From positions 62,001-126,000 of the forward strand of contig MU839109.1 in NCBI GenBank assembly GCA_030685235.1: a DNA stretch of 64,000 bases. Direction: 5' to 3'. Within the stretch, counting starts at the first letter, position 1, and each line of letters starts with the position of its first letter. This stretch comes from Copromyces sp. CBS 386.78 (Eukaryota > Ascomycota > Sordariomycetes > Sordariales > Sordariaceae). The position numbers and the translations under genes were made by a program. The notes beneath the pieces were generated by a model that saw only the letters and a program-made list of their open reading frames with translations, had not been told where the DNA came from and searched no databases. Shown in pieces: positions 43,098-55,867 of this stretch.

Positions 43098-45329
43098 CTA
43101 AGCATTAGGAGCATTTACATGCCCCAATCCCGTCTTCTTCTCATCAGCAGCACCAGCAGCATCAACCCCCGTGGCCGTACCAGCAAGAGCCCCCGCCGTC
43201 TGTTCCGCCCTCCTCTCCCTCTCCGCCTCCAGCTTCACACGATCAAACTCATAAAGCGGCTCCAGCTGGGCATTCCTCCGCCAAAACACCCACCGTTTAA
43301 TAAACCACGGCAGCGCCTTGGTGCACTGATACTTCATAAACTGGCTCGTCTTGACGGCAAACACGTAATCCAGCTCCTCCAACGTCTTCTGCTTCGTTTC
43401 GGGAACGAACAAGAAGATGGCGATGAACGCCACCAGATTGAAACCCGCGTATAAACCGAAAGCCCCCACCGTACCGACAGAGTCCAGCAAAAAGGGAAAA
43501 GTGATGCCCAGCACGGAAGCCCAGAAGAGACACGTGGCGACGGCAAAACCCATGCCTACTTCTCTGTGCGACAAGGGGAAGACCTCGGCCGAGTAAGTGA
43601 AGGGTACCGGACCCTCGCCAGGGGAATAGAAGGCGGCAAAGAGGAAGACGAATAAAGCTACGAGAGCGGTGCGAGCGGTTCCCATGTCCATTAACGTGCA
43701 GAGGCCGGCTGTGAGGAGAGTCCACATCATTTGCGGAAAGGTAAACAGCAAAAGGGAGCGACGGCCGAAAGTGTCGATGGTCCAGAAGGCGGGAAAAGCA
43801 AAAACCCAGTTGACCAAACCAAAACCAAAGGAAGACAGTAAAGCCTGGAACTCGCTGGAGCCGGACTCCTTGAAGATGGTGGTGCTGTAGAAGGCGATGA
43901 TGTTGATTCCGCACATTTGCTGGGCGATCATCACAGTAAAAGCGGCGAGGCTGGCGCGGCGCACGCGCGGGACGGTGAAGAGCTCGATGAAGCGCTGGGC
44001 GTAGTTGGACCCGGCCAGGAGCTGGTGCTCGACTTCCAGCTGGGAGTGGATGTAGAACATGTCGCGGGCGACTTGGAGCGGGTGGTTGCGTAGTCGGACC
44101 ATGGACTTCCAGGCTTCGGGGTAGCGGTTCTTTTTCATGTACCACCGAGGAGACTCGGGGCAGAGGTAGATAAGTAGGAGCAGGGGGACGGCGGGGATGA
44201 AGGGGGCGCCGAGCATGAGGCGCCAGTTGATGGTTTTGCTGGTGTGGTAGACGGCGAGGTTGAAAGCGGTGCCGAGGAAGATGCCGAAGGCTGTCCACAT
44301 TTCTGGAGGGGTGTTAGCATTTGATCTTGACCAAGGGGACTCGGGAGCACTCACGCCATGACATGACCAGCGCGCCTCTAATAGAAGCAGGCGAGTTCTC
44401 AGCAGCATAAATCGGGACCGTGGAAGCCTTTACACCCATACCGATACCCATCAGCAGACGGCAGGCCAGTTGCTGGGGCCAAGTGTGGCAGAAGGCGGAA
44501 CCGATGACGGGCCAGAGACAGAAGTGAGCAGAGACGAAGATGACACCACGACGACCGATCCAGTTGTTGATGGGATCAGAGAGCCAGCAGCCGATGAATC
44601 TGTTTCATGTCAGTCAGTCAGTCTGTCACCACTCATCGAAAATCGAGCGAAGCGAGGACTCCCTCCCCGGGCAGGGGCCGCCGGAGGCATCACCACCTGG
44701 GCCAGGACACGGTAACAAGGGAAGAAAAATAAAACTTACGCGCTTCCAATATAAGGTCCAGCATTGATCAACCCCACAAGGATCCTCTCCCTCGCAGAGT
44801 CCCCTCCAATGCCATAGTATTCCGGAAAGAAGAGATTGGCGCCATTCGTGCCCGTCTGATCCCAGCCCTGGACGGCGGCACCAATGGAGCAAGTGGCAAT
44901 AGTCAGGAACAGCTTTGCCGGCAGCCGCCACTTGTGTTGGACCTCTTTCACGAGGACCGCTTTCTCCTCTTCGTCCAAGGCTTCCGGGCCGGTGATGGAC
45001 GCGTAGTCGTCGGGGGATTGGGCGATGAGAGCACCCTTGCGGAAGAGAGGGAGGTGTTCGGTCAGGTTCTTTTCGGCACAGAATATTTCGACGCGCGAGA
45101 GGAGCTCAGTGCGGGAGAGGCCTTCGAGGGGGTTCTTGAGCTTGGCTTCGAGGCTGCGGTTGGCTTCTAGGTTGGAGGCCGTTTGTTCGATGTGGGAGCC
45201 GGTGAGGCCTTTGGGGTCTCTAGGTGGGTGTTAGTTAGACGGTTTGGGGGCAGACTGGTTAAGATGTCTTGTGGAAGGTTGGACTTACACGGCAGTCCCG
45301 CCACTGTCTCGGTCTGGACTGTGACCCAT
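43098..45329 (-). CDS. MFS sugar-type transporter
   Basis: Twelve-helix proton-coupled or facilitative sugar (or polyol/quinate) permease in the plasma membrane. Exons: 45329-45289, 45219-44740, 44599-44355, 44302-43098, giving 656 aa. Family motifs are present: GRRG after helix 2 ([11 protein letters not shown]), [12 protein letters not shown] after helix 6, and [15 protein letters not shown] after helix 12. QQMCGIN in helix 7 is the hexose-transporter-type sugar motif. The N-terminus is about 100 residues longer than usual and hydrophilic, with a possible cytosolic regulatory role. The C-terminal tail is Ala- and Lys-rich. Nothing ties it to the cluster. Confidence 0.93.
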
Positions 45330-48300
45330 GGTTGAGGTGACCAAGCAAGCCCCTAGACTTTATTGACCTTGTTGGATGTTGTTGTGAAGAAGAAGGAGAA
45401 ACGGGGACACGACAGGTTACAGAGACGGAACACCAAATCCGGGGTATCTGGGGGAGATATACGTTTTCCCTCCAGTCCAGTGCCCCATCACCCCCAGTCC
45501 CCGGATTCCATCTCCAGCCTTTCACTTGAGTTTTTCCATATCCCTCGGAATATTGGCCTCCATCTTCTCACTCAGCGTACCAGGCTCGGGCCAAACCAAG
45601 ACGGCTTGAGGAAGGGATCATCGGTACGTTCACGGACACAAGACGGGATGTGCTCTTGACACACACGGTAACCCGCGGTGTAACGTAGTCTTGACTGTGG
45701 ACTGTCTGACTGTATTCCAGTCCGCTTGGCTGGCTATTCTTCGGGATTCCCGAGTGTCAGTCGCCTTTTGCCTGCCAGTACAGTAGTAGCCTGTCAGTGA
45801 CTGCCTTGTTCTCCGTCTCGGCATGTGGTCGATCTTCACCAGCTTCAGCCACCGCGTTGCCAATCTGTGGAGCCTTTAGCGCCAGGGCACGGCTGACAGC
45901 AGCCGACCCCCAGACTTTCAAGGGTTTTATGCGGGGGATGGGGGGGAAGGGTGGTATTTCCTTTGTGGAGGAGTGGCGGGGAGAGGGAGTGAATGTCAAA
46001 GCCATGTGGATGGTGGATGTGTGCTCGTATGTTCTCTCGAGGTCGACTGGAATACCGCATCTTCTCATTCAAACTGGATTTGACTAGCACACAAGCAGTT
46101 TAGTACATCTGGTGGAGCGCCTGCAGCCATGATAAACTGCGTGGCTAAACAAGGGGGTTTTACTGGTATACTAGCACGGGGAGCTCGGCTGGCATGGTCA
46201 CCTGCAGCTGATCTGTAGTTGGCTGGCACGGCTGGCGGGGTGTAAAAGTGGGCAAGAGTGGGCTTGCCGGCCCGGCTATACTATAATAAGTTTAGCGGGG
46301 CAGGCGCTCCACCAGATGTGCTAAACTGCTTGTGTGCTAGTCAAATCCAGTTTGAATGAGAAAAAGCGGTAGACAGGGCGGTCTTCTCCGGGTGTCTTTT
46401 TGTTGAGATGTGGTTCTGGAGATATCATTATCCCCGTGGAGGATGGGACCCTTTTTCGTACATGTTTGCATGCATGCATTGGACAACTTCGTTTCTCGGT
46501 CTGGTTGCCATTTTCGATTGGAGAGAATTGTAAAGAAAAGAGTGAATGTCGGCAAAAAGAGATGGGGTCGTATGTACTTGCATGTTTTTGGGGTTACCCC
46601 TCACTGATGAATGATGCAGTGGTTCTTGGCTGATGGCACATCTTCCTTCCTTCCTTCCTTCCCCAGACGCCATGATTGATCAACCCCGCGGGGAGTCCGT
46701 TTGGGGACGTTGAAGGCAGGCAGGCACGTCGGTGTAAGTCGACGCTTCCCAAACAGTGTTTCAGTCCCTACAAAATCCACCCTTCATCTCGATCTCCAAG
46801 GAAAGACCAGACCACTGCACCCAAGACTGTTTAATCTGAAGGTCTCGTCCGTTCTGGAATTTCCACTTTTGAGATGATCTCCTCATCCGAGTCCTCAGCA
46901 CCTCCATATGGATACTTTTTTCCAGTCGTCAACCCCAGTAACGAGTTTGACATTTTCTAACCTTGTGTTTCCCCTCCTTCCCTCTGGGTATTCGTCCACC
47001 ACGCCACTGCCATGACGCTTGCGCACCTACACAGGGACAGGACAGTGACCCGAACAACCAATACCCCCTCGGTTGGTCCCGATTGAGCTTGGCGCAAACC
47101 GTTGTCGTTGCCTCCCGCTCTTTTTGGTCTACCTCTTTTTGCTTGGCTCGCTGCGTCATGAAATTTCCAGACATCAAAAAAGAAAAAAAAGAAAAAAAAA
47201 GGAGAGAACTCGGACATTGCGATTGCACATGACAACCAAGCAATGAACCAACGGCTTGGCTGACGACGGTGGCAGTTGCCCGAGCAACAAGCGTACCTAA
47301 GGAGGCCGACCTTTGTTTCGAATACCCTGAACTCCCGTCCAGCCTGGGTACAGTGTACGCGCAGTAGGCACACAACCCGACTTGAAGGCGAGGCCGAGCG
47401 GCAACCACCAAGTCTTGCAACTGAACCTAGCCAAGCCACCCGTTTCTAGTATAGACGCCTCTCGCACCTGACGCCTAGACTAGCTACCTACCTACAGTGA
47501 CGCCCAAGAAACGCCAAGGTACTGTACGTCGGGCTATGTCGCTCGGGGTAAAACTAATCCGAAATATCTCTACACTACTACACGACTACAATAAGGACCC
47601 TGTTCTTGTTTTGACAATTTCAACTAAGGCTGGGCAACTACCAACACAATCATCACTCAAGTGTATATACCTTACTACGTAAAGTAATAATCTATTCATT
47701 CATCAATCAAATCAAAACCAGCCCTGTTCCATACTACTTTACTGCCTATGAAAAATAAAAGGCAAAATGTCATCCATTCCATCATCTGGTCTGGCTCGCG
47801 GTTGTTAAAGATATTGGTAGCGCTGTCTTATTAAGTGTCCAGAGGTAGGTAAGGTACGTCATGGGTCCGGTCCGCTGTTCTCCCTAAGCCGCTGCGAACG
47901 CAGGAAGGACGGGAAGGACGTAATGAAACGAAAGAAAGATGGTGCCGAAAAAAAGCAATAGGAGCCGAAAATAGCACAAAAAAAAAAAAAAAAAAAGGTT
48001 GGAAACAAAACAAGGGACCAAAAACCAGGCAAATGTCTATACTTACCTAGCGAACTCGTTAAAAAGCGACCTAGAGAAGAAGTAATGTATGAGTGTTTCA
48101 AAAAAAAAATAGATAGAAAAGTGAAACTGATCATGCCGTCATCCATAAGGTAAGCTGTAAGTAAGCTGTAGTACCTAGTGTGTAGTGTGTAGTGTAGGTA
48201 AAAAAAAGTCCGGCGCAACCAAGAAATCAACGACAGAAAAAAAAGAGACAGACAGACAACGTGAACTAAGTAAAAACATCATCAACCCCCAAACCACCTC

Positions 48301-48890
48301 TGCCGGCCAACAGAAACATCAACAAAAACCCAAACTACAACAACAAAAGATACCACAAGAACCAAACCATTCGCTCGATACACCACACGCGCACGCGCTC
48401 CCAGTTATCGATACTCCTCTCCGCTTGCTTGGCGTCATGAGTCCATCACATGACTCGAGCTTCGCCAGAACAGAACAGAATTGGCAACAACAATCCCACA
48501 ACGCTACCTAAACGCACAAAGTACCCCCACTCTCCGCTTGGTTGGCAAGACGGCGGGCGTCGGTCCATCATATCTCACCTTCCCATCCATCCGCGAACAG
48601 AACAGCAATTAAATCCTCCCCTACACATACACCCTTACTTCCTACCCCGTCCGTCTGTTCTCAACGCCATCCCAGAACATTGAGTCTAACCCAGCATCTT
48701 CACATCCCCCCAACAACCCCCAGCCCCGACCCCAACAACCGCTCCCCAGCCTCTCCATCTTCCATGTCTTCCATGTCGCCCACGCCCACCGCGTTTCTCG
48801 CCACCATCTCTCACGCTCTGAAAAACTCAACCCCTCCTCCATCCCCTCGACCATAGCCATACTATCGACATCGACAGTCTCAGCGGTACT
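45330..48890. other. Gene-poor stretch of 3.5 kb
   Basis: Holds a MITE (46055-46369), TTCC microsatellite (about 46645-46663), and A/T homopolymers (about 47177-47200, 47979-47997). Frames of up to 163 codons (46929-47439) are compositionally random and overlap on opposite strands. The right end is the 3' flank of the cyclin gene. I see no supportable gene or RNA. Confidence 0.55.
46055..46369. mobile_element. MITE, TA-flanked, about 70-bp TIRs (copy 2)
   Basis: The arms at 46055-46124 and 46300-46369 are near-perfect inverted repeats (shared block CTCATTCAAACTGGATTTGA), differing at only a few positions. TA flanks both ends (46053-46054 and 46370-46371). The 175-bp centre has no reading frame. 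The outermost 20-25 bases match the smaller element at 27435-27595, so both were probably moved by the same Tc1/mariner-like transposase, which is not in the window. Confidence 0.9.
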
Positions 48891-50845
48891 CTACTCCGCC
48901 GCCGAAGCACCACCACCAGCACCAACAGAAGCGGTAGCGCTAGCTCTTCCGCCGCCGCCGCCGCCGCGTGTCGTCTGCGCAACAACTTCTCTGGCGTAGA
49001 ACTCCACCAACATGGTGGCGTACGCTTCGAGGTCTTCGACAGGGACGGCAAGGCGGAAGTCGTTGAGGAGAAGGAATTGCAGTTCGAGATGGTTAAGTTC
49101 TGGGAGGGGGAGGCCGCCGACCTGTGTGGTTGTGGTTGTGCGTGTTAGTGGTTGCGGCTTGCTTGGTTTTGGGACCGAAAGAGGGGAGGGGAGGGGACGG
49201 TAAAAGTGGCGTTGATGAAGAAGGGATGGAAGGGTAGGTAGAAAGAAGACGCACAAGCAGGGCGACCGAGGGGAAAAGGGGAGCCAAGACAAGAAAAGAA
49301 AAGGGGAAAAAAAAAAAAAAAAAAAAAAAAAGTAAACATACCTTGGCATAGCGCGAATTAGTATAAAACACATCGCTAAAGAACTTGCTCGCGCAAGTAA
49401 CCCCAGAAATGATCAGTCTGTGAATGTTGAAGCTGTCCACGACAAAGTACGTCGCCTGTTCATCATCCTCCTCCTCCTCTTCGTGATGTTCCCTCATGCT
49501 TCTGAACCCACCAACAACACTTTGCTTAGGTCCATCTGCCATCTCCTCGTCGTCATCATCATCATCCGCCAAATCCGAATCCGTCTCATCGCTATCGTGT
49601 CCCTTGTTGTCATCATCATGGCCAGGCGTATCCCGCATAGGGACATCTGGATCGTCCGCCGTCCCCTTCTCGTATCCTCCCGTAGCAGCAGCAGCTTGCT
49701 TTTCCCGTTCCTGGATCCGGGCCTGTTGCTCCTCGAGACGCCGTCTCCTCCTCTCCTCTTCGCTCTTCACCACTATGTCGTTGACTCTCTCCGTCATGCG
49801 GTCAAAGTAGACCAGCAAAGACAAAAACACCTCGTACGTGGTTGGGCAGTACTTGTGGATGCGGGTGAGGTAGCTGAGGATGGTGATGGCCGGCACGTTC
49901 TTACCGTGGAAGGCGAGGACCGAGGAAGAGAGGGGGGACATGTGTCCGCTGTTGCTGATGTGTCCGATTTCCCTGCCGCTGCTGCTGCTTCTCCCTGCGC
50001 CATTCGCAGTTCCTGTACTGCTCCCAGCACGGCCTACTCGTCCCCCGCCACCTTCCTCCCCTTCCTTCTCTCGTCGTTGGCGCTCCTCTTGGTGCCTCGC
50101 CTGTGCTTCGGCTTGTCTCAAATGCACTTGGTTCCTGTGCAAAGCGTCGTGCTGCAAGTCGTTGGTCGTCGTGATCTTGGTCAGCAGCGCCGCTACCATT
50201 TCGATGATGTCCGAGATGGGCATCCCGCTGATTTCGTAGCGCATTTGTTGGAGCGGGAGGTCGTCGGTAAGCATGCCGTTGCCAGTTCCAGACGAGGCAG
50301 AGAGCGGGTGGCCATCTTGTTGAACGAGCGTCTGAATATGGTGGAGGTCGCGGATATTGATAACCTTGGGCTGGGGTGGAGGGGGGAGTTGGTGAGCTTG
50401 TTGGTAGTTGGGGGCGCGAGCAGTGGGGGTGTTGGGCTGGTCGACGGTTGGGACATGATTGTTGGACGGAACAGTACGGTGGCTGGGCCGCCAGCTGCGA
50501 CCCGTGTTGTTATCGGCGTCCGGAGCGGGAGAGGGGATACCCCTTCCAATCCCCGCATGGTCGGCGGCGACTACGGTAGCTGCGGTGCTAGTAGACGAAG
50601 CGGTGGAAGACGAAGACGAAGCCGAAGACGGGTCAGACGCTTGTGTTGGGATTGTATCGTGAACGCCATACTGCTGCTGCTGCTGCTGCTGTTGTCGAAT
50701 GGTTCTGTTTGGAGAAGCAGACGAAGGTGGGGAAGGGAAACGGGAGGCGCCTCCACTGGACTCTTGGTGTTGTTGTTGGTGTTGTTGATGATGCTTTGCC
50801 TGTGCGTCATCGGTGTTTGGTGTGGGCTCGACCCAGCCTTGAGGG

Positions 50846-50876
<31 letters not shown>

Positions 50877-51129
50877 GCTGCTGTGAAGACGAAGCATATC
50901 GTGGGATTGGGGTAGTAGCGGTTGCGGAGGCCTGCCTCCTGGGGCTCGGGCTCGGGCGAGACGGAGGAGGGTTATGAATCGAAGCTGTTCTTGGCCGGGT
51001 GGCGGCCGCGGAGGAGGTAGTCGTTGATGGCGAGGACGACGAATGGGAGGAACTCTGATAGTGTTGAGAGTGCATCCTGTCGTGGAAGCGAGGAGTATCG
51101 GTAAAGACGTCACCCATTAAAGCGGCCAT
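48891..51129 (-). CDS. Pho80-like cyclin with polyglutamine and acidic insertion
   Basis: Cyclin partner of a Pho85-type kinase (Pho80/Pcl group), probably nuclear, acting in nutrient signalling. Exons 51129-49342 and 49121-48891 encode 672 aa. The first 250 residues are disordered, rich in Ser, Pro, Thr and Gln, with a 12-Gln run and an 8-Gln run. The cyclin box begins at SVLAFHGKNVPAITILSYLTRI and continues through YEVFLSLLVYFDRM. It is then interrupted by about 120 residues of basic and very acidic sequence (including DDDDDDEEM and EEEEEDDE) before resuming at FVVDSFNIHRLIISGVTCASKFFSDV and, after the intron, GLPLPELNHLELQFLLLNDFRL. Such an insertion in this loop is known in filamentous fungi. 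Microsatellite tracts make its length likely to vary between strains. Confidence 0.9.
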
Positions 51130-52920
51130 GCTGGCATTGTCTGTCGTCGTCGTATGATGCCCGTGATGATGATGCTATTGCGGTCGCGTGTTTGGAGTAG
51201 AAGCTAATCGGAGGCGTTTGGCGGGTCGTCGTGATCTGTTGTGGTCTGGTCGGAACTGGTTGAGTGAGTGATGGATGTCGAGGCTGAGGTCGGTTCCATT
51301 CCAAGTCCAATGATGGAGGGATTGATGCGATGGCGGTAGGCGATAGCGCAACGTGAGTGTAAAGTTCAGTGCAATCAACACGAGACTCGTTGAAATTGGA
51401 TGGTCGGGTTGGACTGCGCAAACAGATGAGCCATGCAAGGTAACCTACGGTAGGTAAGGTAGTGTACTAATCGGTATCGGGACGCCATCAGGTCGAAACG
51501 CCCGCTCGCCAGAGTGGGGGCTTTCCTTCCCGGTGGGCAATGGGCGGGGGGCGCTACGGGGCTGTGTTCTAGCCGTCGGGTACGCGAGATGGCTTGGTTG
51601 TATCGTAATTTACCACAGCAATGTTAAGTACTAGCGACTCAGCTAAACTTCCCCGACCCGTGTAACTTTGATTGCAACATCCAATCCATGATGCCCAAAA
51701 CACCAACCACAAAAGCGAAACATCAACACGTGGGCCGGCGCGCGAGTAAACATTGAAATCCTCTCCCAACCCAAGATGAAAAACATAAGAAAAGTCGATT
51801 AACCATGTGATGTGAGGGGCGGAATCCTAGCTGACAGATCGCAATTATTAATTTGATGCGCTTTTCCATCTCAACAAAAAACAAAAAAAAAACACATCAA
51901 CAATTCTCGTCGTCGACGACGGTAATATCGTGCGCGTCATTCATGTTATGTATGCGTTGTACAACAACTAAGTAGTGGAAGCACGCACACACACACGCAC
52001 ACCTTTCCCGTGTGGTCCATATGATATCGACTTTATACGACAAGAAACTTGACCAACCACACCACCGCGGATTGATGGTGTAGATAAGGTAAAGGGCGGT
52101 TACATAGTTGGCGACGGGATCGATCGATCATGGCCATTTTCCTTCATGATATTATGGCTCTGCTCTGCTCCTTGAAGCCATCTCGTGTAATTTACTACGT
52201 ATCCCATGTATCAAACATCGTTACGAGCGTATCAATGCCCACCTAGCACCCACTGAAAAGATAAATTGACGTCTAAAGTGGACTCCTCCTTGACGCAATC
52301 GCGGAACAGCTCGTCACCGCCGACCTCTGAATCTGATAGGCATGTATATCTAGTCCACCATGCCTGTTTTGCCATGTTGACGTGCAGGCTTGGTATCGTT
52401 GGCGAGTGATGTGGCAACCTATGATGCCAGCAGCAACAACCATATTGGCAAGGTCTCTCAAGTAGACAATAGAGCAACAACTAACTGAAACCATTGCCGG
52501 GAAGATGACGATAGGTACCTAGGTACCGTTGGATCTTGTAACAAACACACACAGAGACTATGACGCCAAACCACACCCATCGCCAACCTCCCGTTCGCCA
52601 CGCCTCATCCATAGTGGGGCACAACGGCATACATAAACTACCCAAGTAGTGACTGAAGCCAAACACACATCTATTCTAATGTTCCGGGATACAAGGGGCC
52701 ACTTCCAGCTGTACTAGTTAGCCTGTAGGAAACAGTCGTGTTTACGCTCCTCTATCGAGACCCTGTTCCAACCGCTTTGTTGTATGTCATTTTGTATTAA
52801 TACGTCTTCTTTGGTGTAAATGTCTTGAACTCTCAGCTCGTCTCCTACATTTCATCTGCCTCTTCAAGCTACAGATGACCATCACCTCCACCAGCCCACC
52901 ATCCCGTTCTTGGGGATCCC
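51130..52920. other. Intergenic region, cyclin promoter and proteasome 3' flank
   Basis: No gene, RNA or TIR element seen. AGGTA/TACCT words occur at about 51450-51462 and 52515-52527, a CACA dinucleotide run at about 51985-52003. Confidence 0.5.
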
Positions 52921-54212
52921 TCACTGGTGCCTCACCTTATAGTCCGAATCAGGCAAGTACAGATGCCTGTCGGCGCCCTTCTCCGTCAACACCACCATCC
53001 TGATGACACCTCCCGAGGAGCCGTCCCACTTGATAGCCTCCTTGAGTGCCTCCTTGACAAACGCCACGGCTTCCGCTTCCTCCATGCCTTCCTTCCAGTT
53101 GGCGTCGCAGAAGCCATAAATGTACGTGGATCCCGAACCGCCAATCGCATACGACTGCTTGTGCAGGGAGCCGCCGAGCGGGATGTTGTAGACTTGACCG
53201 CCGTGGCGGGCGTCCCAGCCGGCGATAATGAGGCCGGCACTGTTGGAGGTCAAAGTCAGCACATGAGGAGAGAAGGGAAGAGAGCAAAAGCGAAATGGAA
53301 GAGGGAATACAAAAAGAAAATAAGGGGTAAAAACGTACCTCAACCGATCCTTGTTGGAATAGGCAATTTCCTGGAAGATGGCAGCCGCCGTCTGTGTCGT
53401 CGGAGGCCTGGCATTGACCATCTGGTACAGTCCCAGCTGGTATTGCACAATGTCGGCGACGGCTTGTGTGTCGGCGGCGGAGCCGGAGCGGCAGCACCAG
53501 ATGGTGTCGGATACTTGGGTCAGCTTGTCGGTTACGCGGTTGGCGATGTAGGCGCCTGTGGTTGTGCGGGAGTCGGCTCCTGTTTGAACGTGTCAGTGTC
53601 AGCATGCGATTCCATCATCCAACAGGATGTGTAGTGCTGTTTGACTGCAAGAACACTAACCGAGAATAACACCGTCCTTGAATGTGACCGCCATGCTGTA
53701 GTTATATCAAGCTCGTTAGACATGGCTGCTGCTTCTCGTGTGGATACCGGGGATTCTGTCGCATCGTCGAGGGGGTTTGGGGCCGTAAGGGAGGGGCAGA
53801 CGGTCGGAGGAAGCTTACATCGAGGTACCCAAGCTATTAACAGACAAGCAAGTTAGCGGACCGCTTCATTTGTTGGTGCGCATTGCCTGCGACAACGTTA
53901 TAGGTGGGGTTGGAACTGGGCATCATGGGCGGCGCAGTGTGGTGTACTTACTTGACCTCACCCTTCTTCAGCCTGTCCATGTCGACATGGATGCCATCTG
54001 TAGGGGAGAATAGCGGTTAACATGTGTCGTCTGCGATCAACCGCAGGGGGAAAGTTATGGTCGGGTGTCAATGGTTGGTGGGTAGGTTGTTGACTTGTAG
54101 CTAGTGGTGAGGCCGTGATGGTGATGACTTGACATGGAATGCGACACGCCGAATAGAACGACGGGAGTTGGAGCTCACCTTCGCTGAGCACGCCCGAAGT
54201 TCCAAACTCCAT
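52921..54212 (-). CDS. PRE3: 20S proteasome subunit beta type-1 (caspase-like)
   Basis: Catalytic subunit of the 20S core, cleaving after acidic residues, in nucleus and cytosol. Exons: 54212-54179, 53997-53952, 53833-53819, 53696-53662, 53579-53339, 53239-52921, giving 229 aa with every phase matching. The third exon is only 15 nt and encodes the processing site (NLGTSI); autocleavage before Thr30 exposes the nucleophile. [32 protein letters not shown] and IKWDGSSGGVIRMVVL segments identify the beta-1 orthologue rather than other beta subunits. The propeptide is 29 residues. Highly conserved single-copy gene. Confidence 0.95.
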
Positions 54213-55130
54213 GATGACGACGGGGATATCGAGTGCTTGTTGTTCTGACGTATTTGATGGTGGACAGTCTCGTGAACAATCGGTTGGACGCGTGTGGTAG
54301 TGTAGATCGAGAGAGCAAACCTAAGTCGTGGAGTCGTGGAATCGTTATGCTATTGTCAGTTGCCTTGTTGTTCGTTGTTTGTACTGAGGGAAGCTCCCTC
54401 CAACTCCAGGTGAACCTCGAAGGCGGGCCCATCAGAAGGTGGGACGGGACGGCCAGTGGAGGGCTTGAGTGGAAGCTCAGGCCCCCTCAGCTCAACTACC
54501 TTAGGCAGCTCCAAACACGCGTGTTGCATGTGGAACGGCTTGGCATTTAAGTGCATCACGTGCGATAGCCGCGTTATGCTCTTATCTTATCAATATCTTT
54601 GCGAGATGCCTGTGACTCCATCGGATAACGTCATCGTTGTTAACTGGATCGGAAAAGGAAGAAACATTGTCCAAGCGGGTTTATGTGTTTACGGCGGCAT
54701 AATCAATGAGACAACCAAGGGAGTGGTCATGTCATTTCATTGACCAGAGAGAGGCACTTTAATCGTGGACGTTTTCGAACCACGGCGCACTGTTGGCGCC
54801 CACAAAGACGATGGTCGATATCTCAAAAGGTTTTGTCGCAAAGGGTCCTGGAGGTTGGAGCTGGCGACGAGAGAGAAACAGGCACATCCATGCCGTCGAC
54901 ATTCCGACTTCCATAGCGCCCCTGGAAATCCGAACCTCCCTCGGTTGGAGCTCATCCGAGTTGCGACAGGCTACGCTACCAGTCGGTAGCTGTATAACGC
55001 CTGCGATATCCAAAACACCCCTGTCCAGATTCAATGGACATACCGGCACAAGTTGGGCAAGGTCACCTACTTGCGCTCCATGCATGACTCCCAGCTCCCC
55101 ACAGTATTAACTTGTCCCTCTATTCATCCC
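54213..55130. other. Intergenic region, PRE3 promoter
   Basis: Carries the proteasome gene promoter and the 3' flank of the sulfhydryl oxidase. Two overlapping frames of about 105 codons (54233-54550 and 54759-55085) lack motifs. Nothing else was seen. Confidence 0.45.
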
Positions 55131-55867
55131 TTAATCCATCTTGAGATCCCCTCCTCCCTCCTTCGTCTCCGTATTTACCTCTCCCTCAGCTCCAGCCCCA
55201 GCTCCAGCTTCCGAACCCTCCTTTTTGGCCCCGCCTTCCTCCCCACAGCCACAATCATAGAAATCCCCAATATTGTTGCAGTCAAACTGCTCCTTCTTGA
55301 GGCGCTTGTTGACCTCGTTATGCACAAAGCACGCCCACCCGGCCGCCGCGTTGCGCCCGCTCGTTTGCGGGGGGTACTTCTTCAGCAGCTTCTGGAAGTG
55401 CGAGGCGCAGTCGCCACAGGGATACAGGCGCGCGAAGAGCTGGATGTAGGTTTTTAGAGCCAAAGATTCGTCGGCGGTCGGGGTCTCGGGGAAGCGCGCC
55501 ATCATGGTGTGGAAGAGACGCCAGGAGGCACGGCCTAGTTCTGCTCTGTTGTTGTTTGTAGTAACACGTTGTGATTAGCATTGGATATGATGCCTGCGAC
55601 TGCATGAAAAACATACTTGGCCGTCGCGTTCTCCAGCTTGGGCGCGATAGAGCCGCCCTTGAGGATGTCATCCGATACTAAGCCAAACGCGGGCTTGCTG
55701 CCGTCGCCTTGGCTACTCGCACTCGTATGGTCTCCGCTGCCCAGATCGAGCGTCTCTGAATGCTTCGTCGTCCCCGAGGAGCCACTCGAGGAGAGCATGT
55801 ACGTTGTAAACACAAAAAGGATGACGCCGACGACGAGCATCAGGGTTATGTGCGGTCGTCGCGCCAT
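55131..55867 (-). CDS. ERV2: Erv/ALR-type FAD-linked sulfhydryl oxidase (Erv2-like)
   Basis: Makes disulfides using O2 as acceptor and passes them to protein disulfide isomerase in the endoplasmic reticulum. Exons 55867-55617 and 55545-55131 encode 221 aa. An N-terminal signal anchor (ITLMLVVGVILFVFTTYML) precedes a Ser/Gly-rich linker, which points to Erv2 rather than mitochondrial Erv1. The ALR domain begins with LGRASWRLFHTMMARFP. The active-site CxxC is YPCGDCASHF (Cys127, Cys130), then the FAD-contacting WACFVHNEVNKRL. The tail has CDCG-like CGCG and is Gly/Glu/Ala-rich. It is the last recognisable host gene before the AT-rich block. Confidence 0.92.

Noticed and set aside
46929..47439. 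Two overlapping minus-strand frames of about 160 codons
   Set aside because: Overlap in different frames, contain homopolymer-encoded Phe runs, and show no domain or splice structure.
49420..50886. 488-codon plus-strand open frame
   Set aside because: It is exactly antisense to the cyclin exon; its Leu/Val runs are complements of the Gln/Ser triplet repeats.
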